Position numbers and translations under genes: made by a program. The notes beneath the pieces were generated by a model. It was given only the letters and a program-made list of their open reading frames with translations. It was not told the origin of the DNA and did no database searches. A DNA stretch of 27,714 nt from CAYIHX01 sp964363305 (GTDB lineage: Bacteria; Bdellovibrionota; UBA1018), in assembly GCA_964363305.1 (NCBI GenBank), contig CAYIHX010000046.1, positions 1-27,714 of the forward strand, read 5' to 3'. Of this stretch, positions 14,184 through 22,135 are shown one piece after another. Position 1 is the stretch's first letter. Each line of letters opens with the position of its first letter.

Positions 14184-16840
14184 ATATCAATGCGGATTCC
14201 AGTCACCCCTGGGCGCAGTCAAAAGAAACGGTCCTGAAAATCTTTGCCGTTTCTTCTGAAGAGGGGCTTTCGAATGAGGAGGCCCGAAAACGGCTTGAGA
14301 TTCATGGTCCCAACCTTCTTCAGATCGAGAAAAAGGCTTCTTGGCTAGGGCGTCTTGCAAATCAGTTTAAGAGCCCGGTGGTCATTGTACTTCTCGTCGC
14401 TACGGTTGTTTCAGCCCTTTTGGGCGATCTAACCGATACCATCGCCATTGCCGCGATCGTCATCATCAATGCTTTTATTGGTTTCATGCAGGAATCAAAA
14501 GCTGAGGAGGCCGTTGAGGCGTTGAAGAGGCTTGCTGCTCCCAAGGGCCGAGTGGTGAGAAACGGGACCGTTCTGGAAATTGTCGCCTCTGAAGTCTGTC
14601 CAGGCGATATTCTCGTTCTTGAAGCGGGGGATTATATCGCGGCGGACGCTCGAGTTGTCGTCGCAAATCAGCTTGCCGCTGATGAAGCGATTCTAACCGG
14701 TGAGTCGCTCCCCGTTGAAAAGAATATTGAGACGGCTGCTTACGACGCACTTCTGGGTGACCGTCGAGATATGCTTTATGCTGGAACGTCAGTTGCCTCG
14801 GGAACGGCTCGCGCCGTGGTGACTGCCACGGGCATGGCCACCGAAATGGGAAGGATCGCGGGTATGCTCGGGGTGGCTTCGATTCCACGCACACCGCTTC
14901 AGATCAGGCTTGAGCAGGTGAGTCGCAGGCTTCTCGTCTTTTGCGGACTTGTTGTTGCGATCGTTGCGATTCTGGGTGTCTTTCGCGGTGAGAAGTGGAT
15001 CGATATTTTGATGACCGCCATTAGCCTAGCGGTTGCGGCAATTCCGGAAGGACTTCCAACGGTCGTCACTCTTGCCTTGGCATTGGCTGTTCGGCGGATG
15101 GTGAAGAGAAACGCTATTGTAAGACATCTGACGGCGGTAGAAACATTGGGCTCAACCGATGTGATCTGTACGGATAAGACAGGCACTCTCACGACTGGGA
15201 AGATGCGCGTGCGAGAAGTCGTGCTCCCCGATGGCGTGATTTACGATGTCTCGAAACCTTTAGGCGAGAATGAGAGCTTTCGGCGTCTTGCCCTCGCCAG
15301 TGTTCTTTGCTCGAATGCTTCATTAAGTCAAAACGAAAATGGAAACGCACAAGGTACCGGCGACCCCACTGAAGTCGCACTTCTTTATCTGGCGGACGAT
15401 CAGAAGATTGACCGGAAGGATCTCTCGCAGCGCCATCCGCGGCTGGCTGAGTTGAGTTTTGATAGTGTTCGGAAGCGAATGAGTGTCGCTGTATCTGAAG
15501 ATTCAGGCATTACGGTTCATGTCAAAGGCGCACCGGAGACGATGCTGGATCGTTGCAATCTCCCGGCAGCCGAGAAGCGAATGATCGAGGAACGAATTTC
15601 TGAGCTATCTGGCCTAGGACGAAGAATTCTCGCGGTTGCCGAAAGAAAGCTCGTGATGGGGGTCCGTTCATTTGATCTCAAGCGCTTTTCTGATCCATCT
15701 GAGGTCGAACAGGACTTGACCTTCCTCGGTCTTGTCGCGATTGCCGATCCGCCAAGAGTAGAGAGTATTAAGGCTATCGCTGATTGCAAGGCTGCTGGGA
15801 TCAGGGTGGTGATGATCACAGGTGATCATCCGATTACGGCTCAGGCTATCGCGAAGGAACTAGGGATCATTGGCACTGGGGTGTCACGCCAATTCGATGG
15901 GGTACTCACGGGCGGCGAGCTTCAAAAGATGAGCGCATCGGAACTCAGAGAGCGCGTGAAAAATATCGCGGTCTATGCCCGTGTGTCTCCAGAAGATAAA
16001 CTCAAGATCGTCCGAGCTTGGAAGGAAAATGGCTCGGTCGTAGCTATGACTGGAGATGGGGTGAACGATGCTCCGGCGATTAAAGAAGCCTCTATCGGCG
16101 TCTCGATGGGAAAGGGCGGCACCGAAGTGGCCCGGCAGTCTTCTTCGATGATCCTGGCTGACGATCATTTTGAGACAATCGTCTCGGCCATTAAGGAAGG
16201 TCGAGCCATTTTTGGAAATATCCGAAGAACGATCGCCTATCTGCTCTCCGGAAACTTGGCTGAAATTCTGATCATGCTGGGAGCGGCTGTTGCGGGTTGG
16301 CCCACGCCGCTTGCGCCGATTCATCTGCTTTGGATTAATTTGGTCACGGACGGATTGCCTTCTCTCGCGCTAGCCGCAGAGCCTGTTCCAAAAGATGTAC
16401 TCAAGTATTCGGGGCGCCCCTCGCCTGCGACGTTCTTTAACCGGGCCTTTTACCACGAGATGGCGTTCATTGGCGTGATCACCACGATCTTGGCCCTTGG
16501 GATTTACGGATACAGCTTAAAGTATGAAGATGAGGTAACGGCGCGAACACATGTCTTCTCATTTCTCGTATTTTCCGAGCTGTTCCGCTCTTTTGCGAGT
16601 CGCAGCGAGGTGGAAACCTATATCGAGATGGGACCTCGGTCGAATGTGTACCACCTTGTTGCGGTTGCCATTCCGATTGCCTTCCAATTTGCACTTCACC
16701 ATGTGCCGTTGTTTCAGGAGCTGTTCAAGGTGCGGATGATTTCTTGGAGTGAATGTTTTTTGCTGGGGAGTCTTACGCTCATTCCGGTCACGGCGGTTGA
16801 AATTAGAAAACTTCTGCGACGCCGAGGCGTCAAAGCATGA
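14180..16840 (+). CDS. P2-type (Ca2+-ATPase-like) cation-transporting ATPase
   Basis: An 886-residue P-type ATPase. Landmarks: N-terminal cation-ATPase domain (SNEEARKRLEIHGPN), TGES (173-176), PEGLP in membrane helix 4 (289-293), the phosphorylated aspartate in DKTGTLT (D332), KGAPE (449-453), GDGVNDAP hinge (625-632) and NLVTDGLPSLAL in helix 6. The ion-site residues of SERCA pumps are kept: glutamate of PEGLP, the N-x-x-E pair in helix 5 (GNLAE, 691-695), and N, T, D of NLVTDG. That points to Ca2+ (or Mn2+), not Cu+: there is no CPC motif and no N-terminal metal-binding domain. It overlaps the cusA-like gene by 4 bp, an unexpected partner for copper efflux. Length is normal for bacterial P2A pumps. 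Confidence 0.93.
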   Translation: MNINADSSHPWAQSKETVLKIFAVSSEEGLSNEEARKRLEIHGPNLLQIEKKASWLGRLANQFKSPVVIVLLVATVVSALLGDLTDTIAIAAIVIINAFIGFMQESKAEEAVEALKRLAAPKGRVVRNGTVLEIVASEVCPGDILVLEAGDYIAADARVVVANQLAADEAILTGESLPVEKNIETAAYDALLGDRRDMLYAGTSVASGTARAVVTATGMATEMGRIAGMLGVASIPRTPLQIRLEQVSRRLLVFCGLVVAIVAILGVFRGEKWIDILMTAISLAVAAIPEGLPTVVTLALALAVRRMVKRNAIVRHLTAVETLGSTDVICTDKTGTLTTGKMRVREVVLPDGVIYDVSKPLGENESFRRLALASVLCSNASLSQNENGNAQGTGDPTEVALLYLADDQKIDRKDLSQRHPRLAELSFDSVRKRMSVAVSEDSGITVHVKGAPETMLDRCNLPAAEKRMIEERISELSGLGRRILAVAERKLVMGVRSFDLKRFSDPSEVEQDLTFLGLVAIADPPRVESIKAIADCKAAGIRVVMITGDHPITAQAIAKELGIIGTGVSRQFDGVLTGGELQKMSASELRERVKNIAVYARVSPEDKLKIVRAWKENGSVVAMTGDGVNDAPAIKEASIGVSMGKGGTEVARQSSSMILADDHFETIVSAIKEGRAIFGNIRRTIAYLLSGNLAEILIMLGAAVAGWPTPLAPIHLLWINLVTDGLPSLALAAEPVPKDVLKYSGRPSPATFFNRAFYHEMAFIGVITTILALGIYGYSLKYEDEVTARTHVFSFLVFSELFRSFASRSEVETYIEMGPRSNVYHLVAVAIPIAFQFALHHVPLFQELFKVRMISWSECFLLGSLTLIPVTAVEIRKLLRRRGVKA

Positions 16841-16921
16841 ACTTGAGTTTAATTATTCAGGTACTCCGTCGGCGAGGGGAACTCAGATGTCATGATCGAT
16901 GCCGGGGGGGGCTGTACTCGG

Positions 16922-18079
16922 TCAAAACCACTTCCAGAGCCAGTATTTTTCAAACAACACCTTACCGGCATGCCATCTGAGGCTGGGTGATTTTACGTTC
17001 ACCTCTGGCGCAGGCTCGGCGTAGAAATTTCCCGCGCCGATCCCCGCGCGGCGGTGGCCAATCTCAATGAAGCATTGGCCCTGGCCATCATAAGACCTGC
17101 GTTCGGGGCGCCCCGCCCACTCGCTGGCAATATTATGGGCAACTACCTCAGCCTGGCCATGTGCAAATACGCCAGCCTTGGGAAGCGGTCGGCCGATCTT
17201 GAGCGGTACCGTCGTGACATCGCCGATGGCGTAGACGCCCGGGAATCGCGTCGCGAATGTGTGACGGTCTGGCGCGATCCATCCGCTGTCTTCCGTGAGC
17301 TTGGCATCACGCACGGCCTGGGGCGCGCGATGAGGCGGCACGTAAATCAAGAGGTCAAAGGGCGCGATGGTGCCATTGGCGAAGTGAATCCGCTTCTGTG
17401 CGGGGTCGACCTCCTTGACCTGATGGCTTGGAAAATACTTCACGCCGCGAGTCTCGACCATCTGCCTCACGGCGGCCGAAACTTCCGCGCCGGCCGTCAG
17501 CATCGGGCCTGGCTCCGCTGCGTAGATTGTGATCTCCGACGCTTTGGAAAGGCCAAGACGGCTCAAGTGATAGTCCACCAAGAGCGCCGCCTCGTAAGGG
17601 GCGGCAGGGCACTTGTAGGCAGGTGCCGCCGTGAGGATCACCACTCGGCCTCCACGAAAGTCTCGCCAGGTGTCGCGAATGCAAGTCACCCCTGGGAGCG
17701 TGTAGAGATTGTGACCAGCCTTCTTCAGGCCAGGAATCGCGTCTTCGTTGTACTCGGCGCCGAGTGAGACGATGAGGGCGTCAGAGGTGAAGGCTTTTCC
17801 GGCGACCGTGACGGTTCGCGTGCTGGGGTCAATGTTTTCAATCTCTCCGCGCACGACCTCGATTCCTTTTTTGGCAAGCCCGGCGATGGGACGAGCTATT
17901 TGCTCCGGGCGCCGATCACCGATCATGAGCCAGAGAAGAGAGGGAACGAACAGATGGGACGACTCCCGATCGACGATGATGACTCGGTCCCTTGGCGGGA
18001 GGAGTCGGCGTAACTCAGTTGCCGCGACCACCCCTCCTACACCAGCGCCCAGGACCAGGGCGATACGCGCTTGTGACAT
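16922..18079 (-). CDS. sqr: Sulfide:quinone oxidoreductase-like FAD protein
   Basis: A 385-residue flavoprotein of the SQR/flavocytochrome c family, which oxidises sulfide to sulfane sulfur and passes electrons to quinone at the membrane. The N-terminal dinucleotide fold is LVLGAGVGGVVAA (residues 8-20); a second FAD motif is FPGVYAIGDVTTV (279-291). Cysteines at 133, 157 (AYKCPAAPYE) and 336 (GQCFIEIG) match the positions of the redox-active cysteines in SQRs. The hydrophobic, tryptophan-rich C-terminus (VLFEKYWLWKWF) suits a peripheral membrane anchor. It is the last gene of the sulfur operon, starting 9 nt after the DsrE-like gene. NADH dehydrogenase (Ndh-2) is a less likely alternative because of the cysteines and context. 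Confidence 0.88.
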   Translation of the reverse strand: MSQARIALVLGAGVGGVVAATELRRLLPPRDRVIIVDRESSHLFVPSLLWLMIGDRRPEQIARPIAGLAKKGIEVVRGEIENIDPSTRTVTVAGKAFTSDALIVSLGAEYNEDAIPGLKKAGHNLYTLPGVTCIRDTWRDFRGGRVVILTAAPAYKCPAAPYEAALLVDYHLSRLGLSKASEITIYAAEPGPMLTAGAEVSAAVRQMVETRGVKYFPSHQVKEVDPAQKRIHFANGTIAPFDLLIYVPPHRAPQAVRDAKLTEDSGWIAPDRHTFATRFPGVYAIGDVTTVPLKIGRPLPKAGVFAHGQAEVVAHNIASEWAGRPERRSYDGQGQCFIEIGHRRAGIGAGNFYAEPAPEVNVKSPSLRWHAGKVLFEKYWLWKWF

Positions 18080-18088
18080 GCCAGCCTC

Positions 18089-18439
18089 CTAAAAAGTGAC
18101 GATCTTATCGGCCCAGATGGACCAATCGGTGAGTTGTTCCAGGGTGCCACGCGTCGCGCCTTCGGTCAGCTCTGGCTCGGTAATGCCGCGAGCATCCATG
18201 CAGGTTCCGCAGACGCCGATCTCGCTCTGGTTGCGTGCCACGTTCTTCAACATGACTTCGGTGTTGTAGTAGCCCTGCGGGACCTTTTGACCGGATTTCG
18301 CGCAGGCGGCAGCGTCTCCAATCAGGAAAACCTTCACCTCTTGGCCTTCCCGTTTGGCCAGAGCGCCCGCCAGCCGCAGGCCATTGTAGCTTCTCTCAGT
18401 TCCGTAGGGAGCGTCATTGAGAACGAATAGTGTTTTCAT
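18089..18439 (-). CDS. DsrE/TusD-like sulfur-carrier protein
   Basis: A 116-residue protein of the DsrE/F family, small cytoplasmic proteins that carry or relay persulfide sulfur. The family start MKTLFVLNDAPYGTERSYNGLRLAGAL is clear, followed by VKVFLIGDAA and the cysteine loop GVCGTCMDARG (C77, C80), with another cysteine at 46. I take the ATG at 18437-18439, which has GGAGG at the right distance; an upstream extension exists in frame but lies inside the previous gene and lacks family likeness. The start overlaps the end of the MFS-rhodanese gene by 26 nt, implying coupled translation. Likely takes sulfane sulfur made by the SQR or passed from a rhodanese domain. Confidence 0.87.
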   Translation of the reverse strand: MKTLFVLNDAPYGTERSYNGLRLAGALAKREGQEVKVFLIGDAAACAKSGQKVPQGYYNTEVMLKNVARNQSEIGVCGTCMDARGITEPELTEGATRGTLEQLTDWSIWADKIVTF

Positions 18440-20018
18440 GTTTATATCCTCCACCTTGTTCAACCCATCCGAAATAGCCTTCATCGAGCCAATGTGCGTC
18501 GCGCCAGCCAGCCTCGCGAAGAAGCTTCGCCGCATTTTCCGACCGACCGCCGCCTTTGTTGCAGACCGTGACAATCTTTGCGTCTGTAGGCAGATCCTTG
18601 GCTGACGTGGGGAGAGTTTCTATCGGTAGGTGGCGCGCACCTTCGATGTGGCCTTCTGAAAATTCAGGAGAGGACCGCACATCGATCACGATGACGGCAT
18701 TCCCTTGCATGAGACTTCTTAGTTCGGAGATCGACACCGAATGAGTAGCGGATGGCTTCTGAATATTAGTTTTCATGTTGAGCGTCTCCCGCATACGCAA
18801 GGCAACCACGACTCCAGAGAGAAGCGTGATCGCAGCCACGAGCCAAACTGCCGCAGTGATTCCGAAAAGATCAGCCGTAACTCCTGCAACCAAGGCGCCA
18901 GTCGCGTAGCCTGAGTCCCGCCAGAGACGATATACTCCGACGGATGAAGCTCGCCAGGAGGGATGGGCGACGTCGCCGATCGCCGCAAGCAGCGTGGGAT
19001 AGACCATCGCGGTTCCGGTGCCGAGTAGGACGCCACCGATTGCAAATCCAGTGAATGACTGAGAGAGGGCCGTCACCGCTATCCCCATAGCTTGCACCCA
19101 CATCCCAGTCGCAATGAGCCACTTCCTACCGAGCGTGTCGGAAAGGTGTCCCGTCCAGAGCTGAAGGATGCCCCAGGTGGCGGGATAGATCGCTGCAAGC
19201 CATCCGATTCGCTCAAGACTCAATCCGACCGTGGAGAAGAGCACGGGAAACAGTCCCCACGCCATTCCGTCGTTCAGGTTGTTCACAAAGCCCGCTTGAG
19301 TCACCGACGAGAGGTTCTTGTCCGTAAATGATGTTTTGACGAAAACCGCACCCTGGCTGAGCAGCTTCGGTGCAGCGTTCGCATGAAGACTCGCTTCATG
19401 CGCGACGTGATGGTGCGTTTCTCGAACAAGAAACAGACTCAGGATAAGTCCGATGATAGAGTAACCAACGCCGAGGTAAAAGGGTTCTGGGCGCAGCCCA
19501 TAGTGACTTGCGATATATCCGGTCGCTAGAGCAGACGCCGCCACCGCAAAATATCCCGCAAATTCATTGAGCCCCATCGCCAGGCCGCGGCGCGCGGGTC
19601 CCGCAAGATCAATCTTCATGATGACGGTCGTTGACCAAGTTAGACCTTGGCTGACTCCCAGGAAAAGATTTGCCACCAAGACCCAGGTCCAGCTCGGTGC
19701 CCACATCAGCAGGAATGGGGCGGGAATTGCCAGAACCCATCCGGCGACAAGGACCGCCTTGCGGCCCCACCGATCCGACAGCCGACCGGCGAAGTAGTTC
19801 ATGAACGCCTTGGTGAAACCAAAGACTACGATGAAAGAAAGGATCGCCGTTTTGGCGGCAAGGTTGAATTCCTTCTCCGCGATTTCGGGAAGGATGCTCC
19901 GTTCCAAGCCGACCATCGCCCCGACGAAGGCGTTGACCAGGACCAGCAAACTGAATTGAGGGAGGTTTTCCCTCAGTCCGAGTTTGATGGGTTCGTTGGG
20001 CCTTGAGTTCGGTTTCAT
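18414..20018 (-). CDS. MFS transporter fused to a C-terminal rhodanese domain
   Basis: A 534-residue protein with about 12 membrane helices (residues 20-410) and a cytoplasmic rhodanese domain (about 425-525). The MFS part has the loop-2 motif GRLSDRWGRK (78-87) and its second-half copy GHLSDTLGRKW (290-300). The rhodanese part has VIVIDVRSSPEFSEGHIEGA and the active-site loop CNKGGGRS with cysteine 486. The ATG at 20016-20018 overlaps the stop of the ArsR gene by 4 bp and gives a normal MFS N-terminus. Rhodaneses move sulfane sulfur between thiols, so I infer that the transporter handles a sulfur species (import or export of thiosulfate, sulfite, thiol or sulfide). An internal ATG with ribosome site lies just before the rhodanese domain. 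Confidence 0.88.
   Translation of the reverse strand: MKPNSRPNEPIKLGLRENLPQFSLLVLVNAFVGAMVGLERSILPEIAEKEFNLAAKTAILSFIVVFGFTKAFMNYFAGRLSDRWGRKAVLVAGWVLAIPAPFLLMWAPSWTWVLVANLFLGVSQGLTWSTTVIMKIDLAGPARRGLAMGLNEFAGYFAVAASALATGYIASHYGLRPEPFYLGVGYSIIGLILSLFLVRETHHHVAHEASLHANAAPKLLSQGAVFVKTSFTDKNLSSVTQAGFVNNLNDGMAWGLFPVLFSTVGLSLERIGWLAAIYPATWGILQLWTGHLSDTLGRKWLIATGMWVQAMGIAVTALSQSFTGFAIGGVLLGTGTAMVYPTLLAAIGDVAHPSWRASSVGVYRLWRDSGYATGALVAGVTADLFGITAAVWLVAAITLLSGVVVALRMRETLNMKTNIQKPSATHSVSISELRSLMQGNAVIVIDVRSSPEFSEGHIEGARHLPIETLPTSAKDLPTDAKIVTVCNKGGGRSENAAKLLREAGWRDAHWLDEGYFGWVEQGGGYKHENTIRSQ
18774..18790 (-). promoter_or_regulatory. Internal ribosome-binding site and ATG before the rhodanese domain
   Basis: On the minus strand GGGAG (18790 to 18786) lies 9 nt before an in-frame ATG (18776 to 18774) that starts MKTNIQKPS at residue 415 of the MFS-rhodanese protein. 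It could produce a free ~120-residue rhodanese in addition to the fusion, or mark the old start of a once separate gene. Confidence 0.45.
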
Positions 20019-20686
20019 GCCGTTGGACCTCTTTCGATCGAGAAACCTGCGGCTACCCAGTCGGACACGCCATCGCTCATGCGGGATGCGCGGTAGCCCT
20101 TTGCTTTCAGTATCTCGACGGCTTCGTGTGAGAGGACACAGTAGGGGCCTCGGCAGTATGCGATGATCTCCTTGTTCTTGGGGATCTCTGAGAGCCGCTT
20201 CTTCAGGTCCGAGAGTGGAACGGACAGGGCATTTGGAATGTGGCCGTCCCGGTATTCCTGCTCTGGTCTGACGTCGATGACAATGATCTCTCCCTCGCGG
20301 ACCCGTTTGAGAAGCGTCTTGCGGTCCACATGAGCCATGCCGGCCTTGTCTCGGAAGAATTGATCCATCGTGCGCTGGATCTCTAGAAAATGCTTCTCGG
20401 CGAGAGATCGGAGGTTGACCCAAAACGAGGCTACGTTCGGGCCTGCGATACGGTAGAAGACATGCTTCCCCTCCTTGCGGGTCTCCACGAGGCGAGTAGC
20501 GCGCAGCACTTTGAGATGGGCGCTGGTGAGCTTCACGGTGAGATCGGCTTGTTTCGCAAGCATTTCGACCGATTTCTCGCTTTGGCAGAGGATGTCGAGT
20601 AGCTCAAGCCGCTTTGGGCTGGATACCGCCTTTCCCACTTGTGCGATGACTTCGTAAATTTGGTCCTTCATCTGACGAGAGTTCAT
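20015..20686 (-). CDS. ArsR-family regulator fused to a rhodanese domain
   Basis: A 223-residue cytoplasmic regulator. Residues 10-100 form an ArsR/SmtB winged helix (SSPKRLELLDILCQSEKSVEMLAKQADLTVKLTSAHLKVLRATRLV, then the wing KEGKHVFYRI). Residues 122-220 are a rhodanese domain (IIVIDVRPEQEYRDGHIPNA) with loop CRGPYCVLS, catalytic C178 plus C183. The HTH domain has only one cysteine (C34), so it lacks the cysteine pair used by the persulfide sensors SqrR/BigR (known); sensing may instead run through the rhodanese loop (inference). First gene of the sulfur operon, 8 nt behind a 30-bp palindrome that is a probable autoregulatory operator. The ribosome site is weak (GGAAGC). Confidence 0.92.
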   Translation of the reverse strand: MNSRQMKDQIYEVIAQVGKAVSSPKRLELLDILCQSEKSVEMLAKQADLTVKLTSAHLKVLRATRLVETRKEGKHVFYRIAGPNVASFWVNLRSLAEKHFLEIQRTMDQFFRDKAGMAHVDRKTLLKRVREGEIIVIDVRPEQEYRDGHIPNALSVPLSDLKKRLSEIPKNKEIIAYCRGPYCVLSHEAVEILKAKGYRASRMSDGVSDWVAAGFSIERGPTA

Positions 20687-20694
20687 GCTTCCAT

Positions 20695-20724
20695 CATACC
20701 AATAATCTAAAGATTATTGGTATG
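20695..20724. promoter_or_regulatory. 30-bp palindromic operator of the sulfur operon
   Basis: Two perfect 14-bp arms (left arm CATACCAATAATCT) around a 2-bp AA centre. The AT-rich core with AATAATCT and its mirror resembles operators bound by ArsR-family dimers. It ends 8 bp before the ATG of the ArsR-rhodanese gene and also covers the last codons and stop of the upstream small gene, so binding would block the operon and perhaps read-through from the Fic unit. No U-run follows, so a terminator is unlikely. Confidence 0.8.
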
Positions 20725-21036
20725 AATTCCGTCGTAATAAAATGACTGTAAAATTAAGATGTAAGGCCGCTTTGAACTCGCCCATTCGGCTTCGGTGTCC
20801 GACACCGGGACGGCCATCCCGCTCACGCGGTTGCCGATTCTGAACTGATGTTCTTCGTGGACCTTGGGGCCGATGGCGACTTTGAACTGTGGGCGCGGCT
20901 CGCCGCCCACCTCTCCGTCGAGAATCAGGGTGTAGCCCTGGTACTGTTGGGTCGGGATCTGGTCGAAGGATCTCAGCAGCCGGATCCGGGCTTTGACGCT
21001 GATGAGGGTGCCGGTGAAAGTGACTTTGTCCGTCAC
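20707..21036 (-). CDS. Small protein coupled to Fic, unknown function
   Basis: A 109-residue protein, no signal peptide or membrane helix. It starts with a GTG at 21034-21036 that overlaps the Fic stop codon by 4 bp, so it is probably translated with Fic. The pattern is beta-rich (VTFTGTLISVKARIRLLRSF, QGYTLILDGEV, FKVAIGPKVHEEHQFRIGNRVSGMAVPV), suggestive of a small barrel or OB-like fold. I have a sense of similar small proteins with the RIRLxRSFD...GYxLxLxG...HQFRxGxxVSG pattern, but I know no function. Candidates by position: partner, antitoxin or target-recognition protein for Fic. Its last codons lie inside the palindromic operator of the next operon. Confidence 0.6.
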   Translation of the reverse strand: MTDKVTFTGTLISVKARIRLLRSFDQIPTQQYQGYTLILDGEVGGEPRPQFKVAIGPKVHEEHQFRIGNRVSGMAVPVSDTEAEWASSKRPYILILQSFYYDGIHTNNL

Positions 21037-22127
21037 GCTTTCATCCTATATCGCACACCTCGGCCAGCGCCGTCCGACACCAATTGGCCTTCAGCGACGA
21101 GAGTACGGAAGTGAGCCTTCACGGTATTTCGATTGGCTCCGGTGGCCGTCACAGCTTCGGCGACAGAGGTTGGGCCGCGGCCCTTGATGAGCTCGATCAG
21201 CTGCTGCGAGAGGCGCGGCAGCCTGGTCAACAAGAGTTCGTTCGCGAGTTTGGTTTCCAGTGATGCTTTCTGCCTCTGCATGGAGCGGAGGAAGAACACG
21301 ATCCAATCCTTCATGCCTCCGGACCACGTTTCACTCGCCGCAGATGGACTCGTGGCGGGTGCGGTTTTCTCGAGTTCGCCCTGGCCACGTCTCAGCGCCA
21401 AGTAGTAAGCATCCTTGTGCTCTTCGATGACCCGCTCCATGGAGCTGTAGGGCACGTAGGAGTAGCCTTGTTGCATGAGCAGAAGCGTCGTTAGCGCCCG
21501 CGAGAGTCGCCCGTTGCCGTCTTGAAAAGGGTGGATTTGTAGGAACACCACCACGAAAATGGCTATAATCAGGAGCGCATGAAGCTCTTTACGGTCGAGC
21601 TGAAGGGTGGTCCACTCGATCAGTTCCTTCATGAGTCTCGGAGTATCGAACGGTGAGGCCGTCTGAAAGATGATTCCCAGATTCTCGCCGTCGGGGCCAT
21701 ATGCCGCGACGTGGTTGGGAAATTTCTTATAATCGCCCCGGTGTCGATCATCCTTGGTGCTGTATTTGAGTAGGACGGAGTGCAACTGCTTGATGTGATT
21801 TTCTGTGAGGGGGATGTCCCGATAGGAGGAGAAGATCATCTCCATGACTTCGCCGTAACCAGCCACCTCCTGCTCATCGCGTGAGCGAAAGGAGTAGGTC
21901 TTCACCCCACGGAGCAGGGCTTCGATCTCGGAGTTGGTGAGTTTCGCGCCCTCGATACGGGTGCTGGAACCGATCGACTCGATGGTCGCCACCCGTCGCA
22001 GGGCCGCGAGGCGGTCGGGCGCGAGGATCTGAGTGACGGTCCATTTGGCCCTAAACCCGTCGAGTTCGGCGACGAGATTCAGAATCTCGGGGTTGAGGGG
22101 TATCGGGGTAGTCCTAAAGGGAGCCAT
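21033..22127 (-). CDS. Fic-family AMP-transferase with N-terminal inhibitory motif and winged-helix tail
   Basis: A 364-residue Fic protein. The catalytic motif HPFQDGNGRLSR (H199 to R210) is complete, so AMP transfer to a target hydroxyl is expected. The inhibitory motif (S/T)xxxE(G/N) is present before the Fic domain as STRIEG (55-60), which places it in the class with an N-terminal inhibitory helix that blocks ATP binding until relieved. Residues ~300-360 form a winged helix (LSQQLIELIKGRGPTSVAEAVTATGANRNTVKAHFRTLVAEGQL), a DNA-binding module common in chromosomal Fic proteins and consistent with autoregulation. I chose the ATG at 22125-22127 over a TTG two codons upstream. The promoter region has phased inverted repeats. 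Confidence 0.92.
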   Translation of the reverse strand: MAPFRTTPIPLNPEILNLVAELDGFRAKWTVTQILAPDRLAALRRVATIESIGSSTRIEGAKLTNSEIEALLRGVKTYSFRSRDEQEVAGYGEVMEMIFSSYRDIPLTENHIKQLHSVLLKYSTKDDRHRGDYKKFPNHVAAYGPDGENLGIIFQTASPFDTPRLMKELIEWTTLQLDRKELHALLIIAIFVVVFLQIHPFQDGNGRLSRALTTLLLMQQGYSYVPYSSMERVIEEHKDAYYLALRRGQGELEKTAPATSPSAASETWSGGMKDWIVFFLRSMQRQKASLETKLANELLLTRLPRLSQQLIELIKGRGPTSVAEAVTATGANRNTVKAHFRTLVAEGQLVSDGAGRGVRYRMKA

Positions 22128-22135
22128 ACCCAATT

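Noticed and set aside
14180..16840. Copper-exporting P1B ATPase (CopA) suggested by the operon context
   Set aside because: It lacks the CPC/CPx motif and N-terminal metal-binding domain and has the PEGLP motif and NLVTDGLP helix of P2 pumps.
16841..16921. Possible shared terminator between the convergent ATPase and SQR genes
   Set aside because: No stable GC-rich stem followed by a T-run; only a TGAGTT/AACTCA pair with a long loop and a run of eight G.
17054..17767. Long plus-strand open frame (237 codons)
   Set aside because: Exactly antisense to the SQR-like gene, whose motifs are clear; it is a shadow of that gene.
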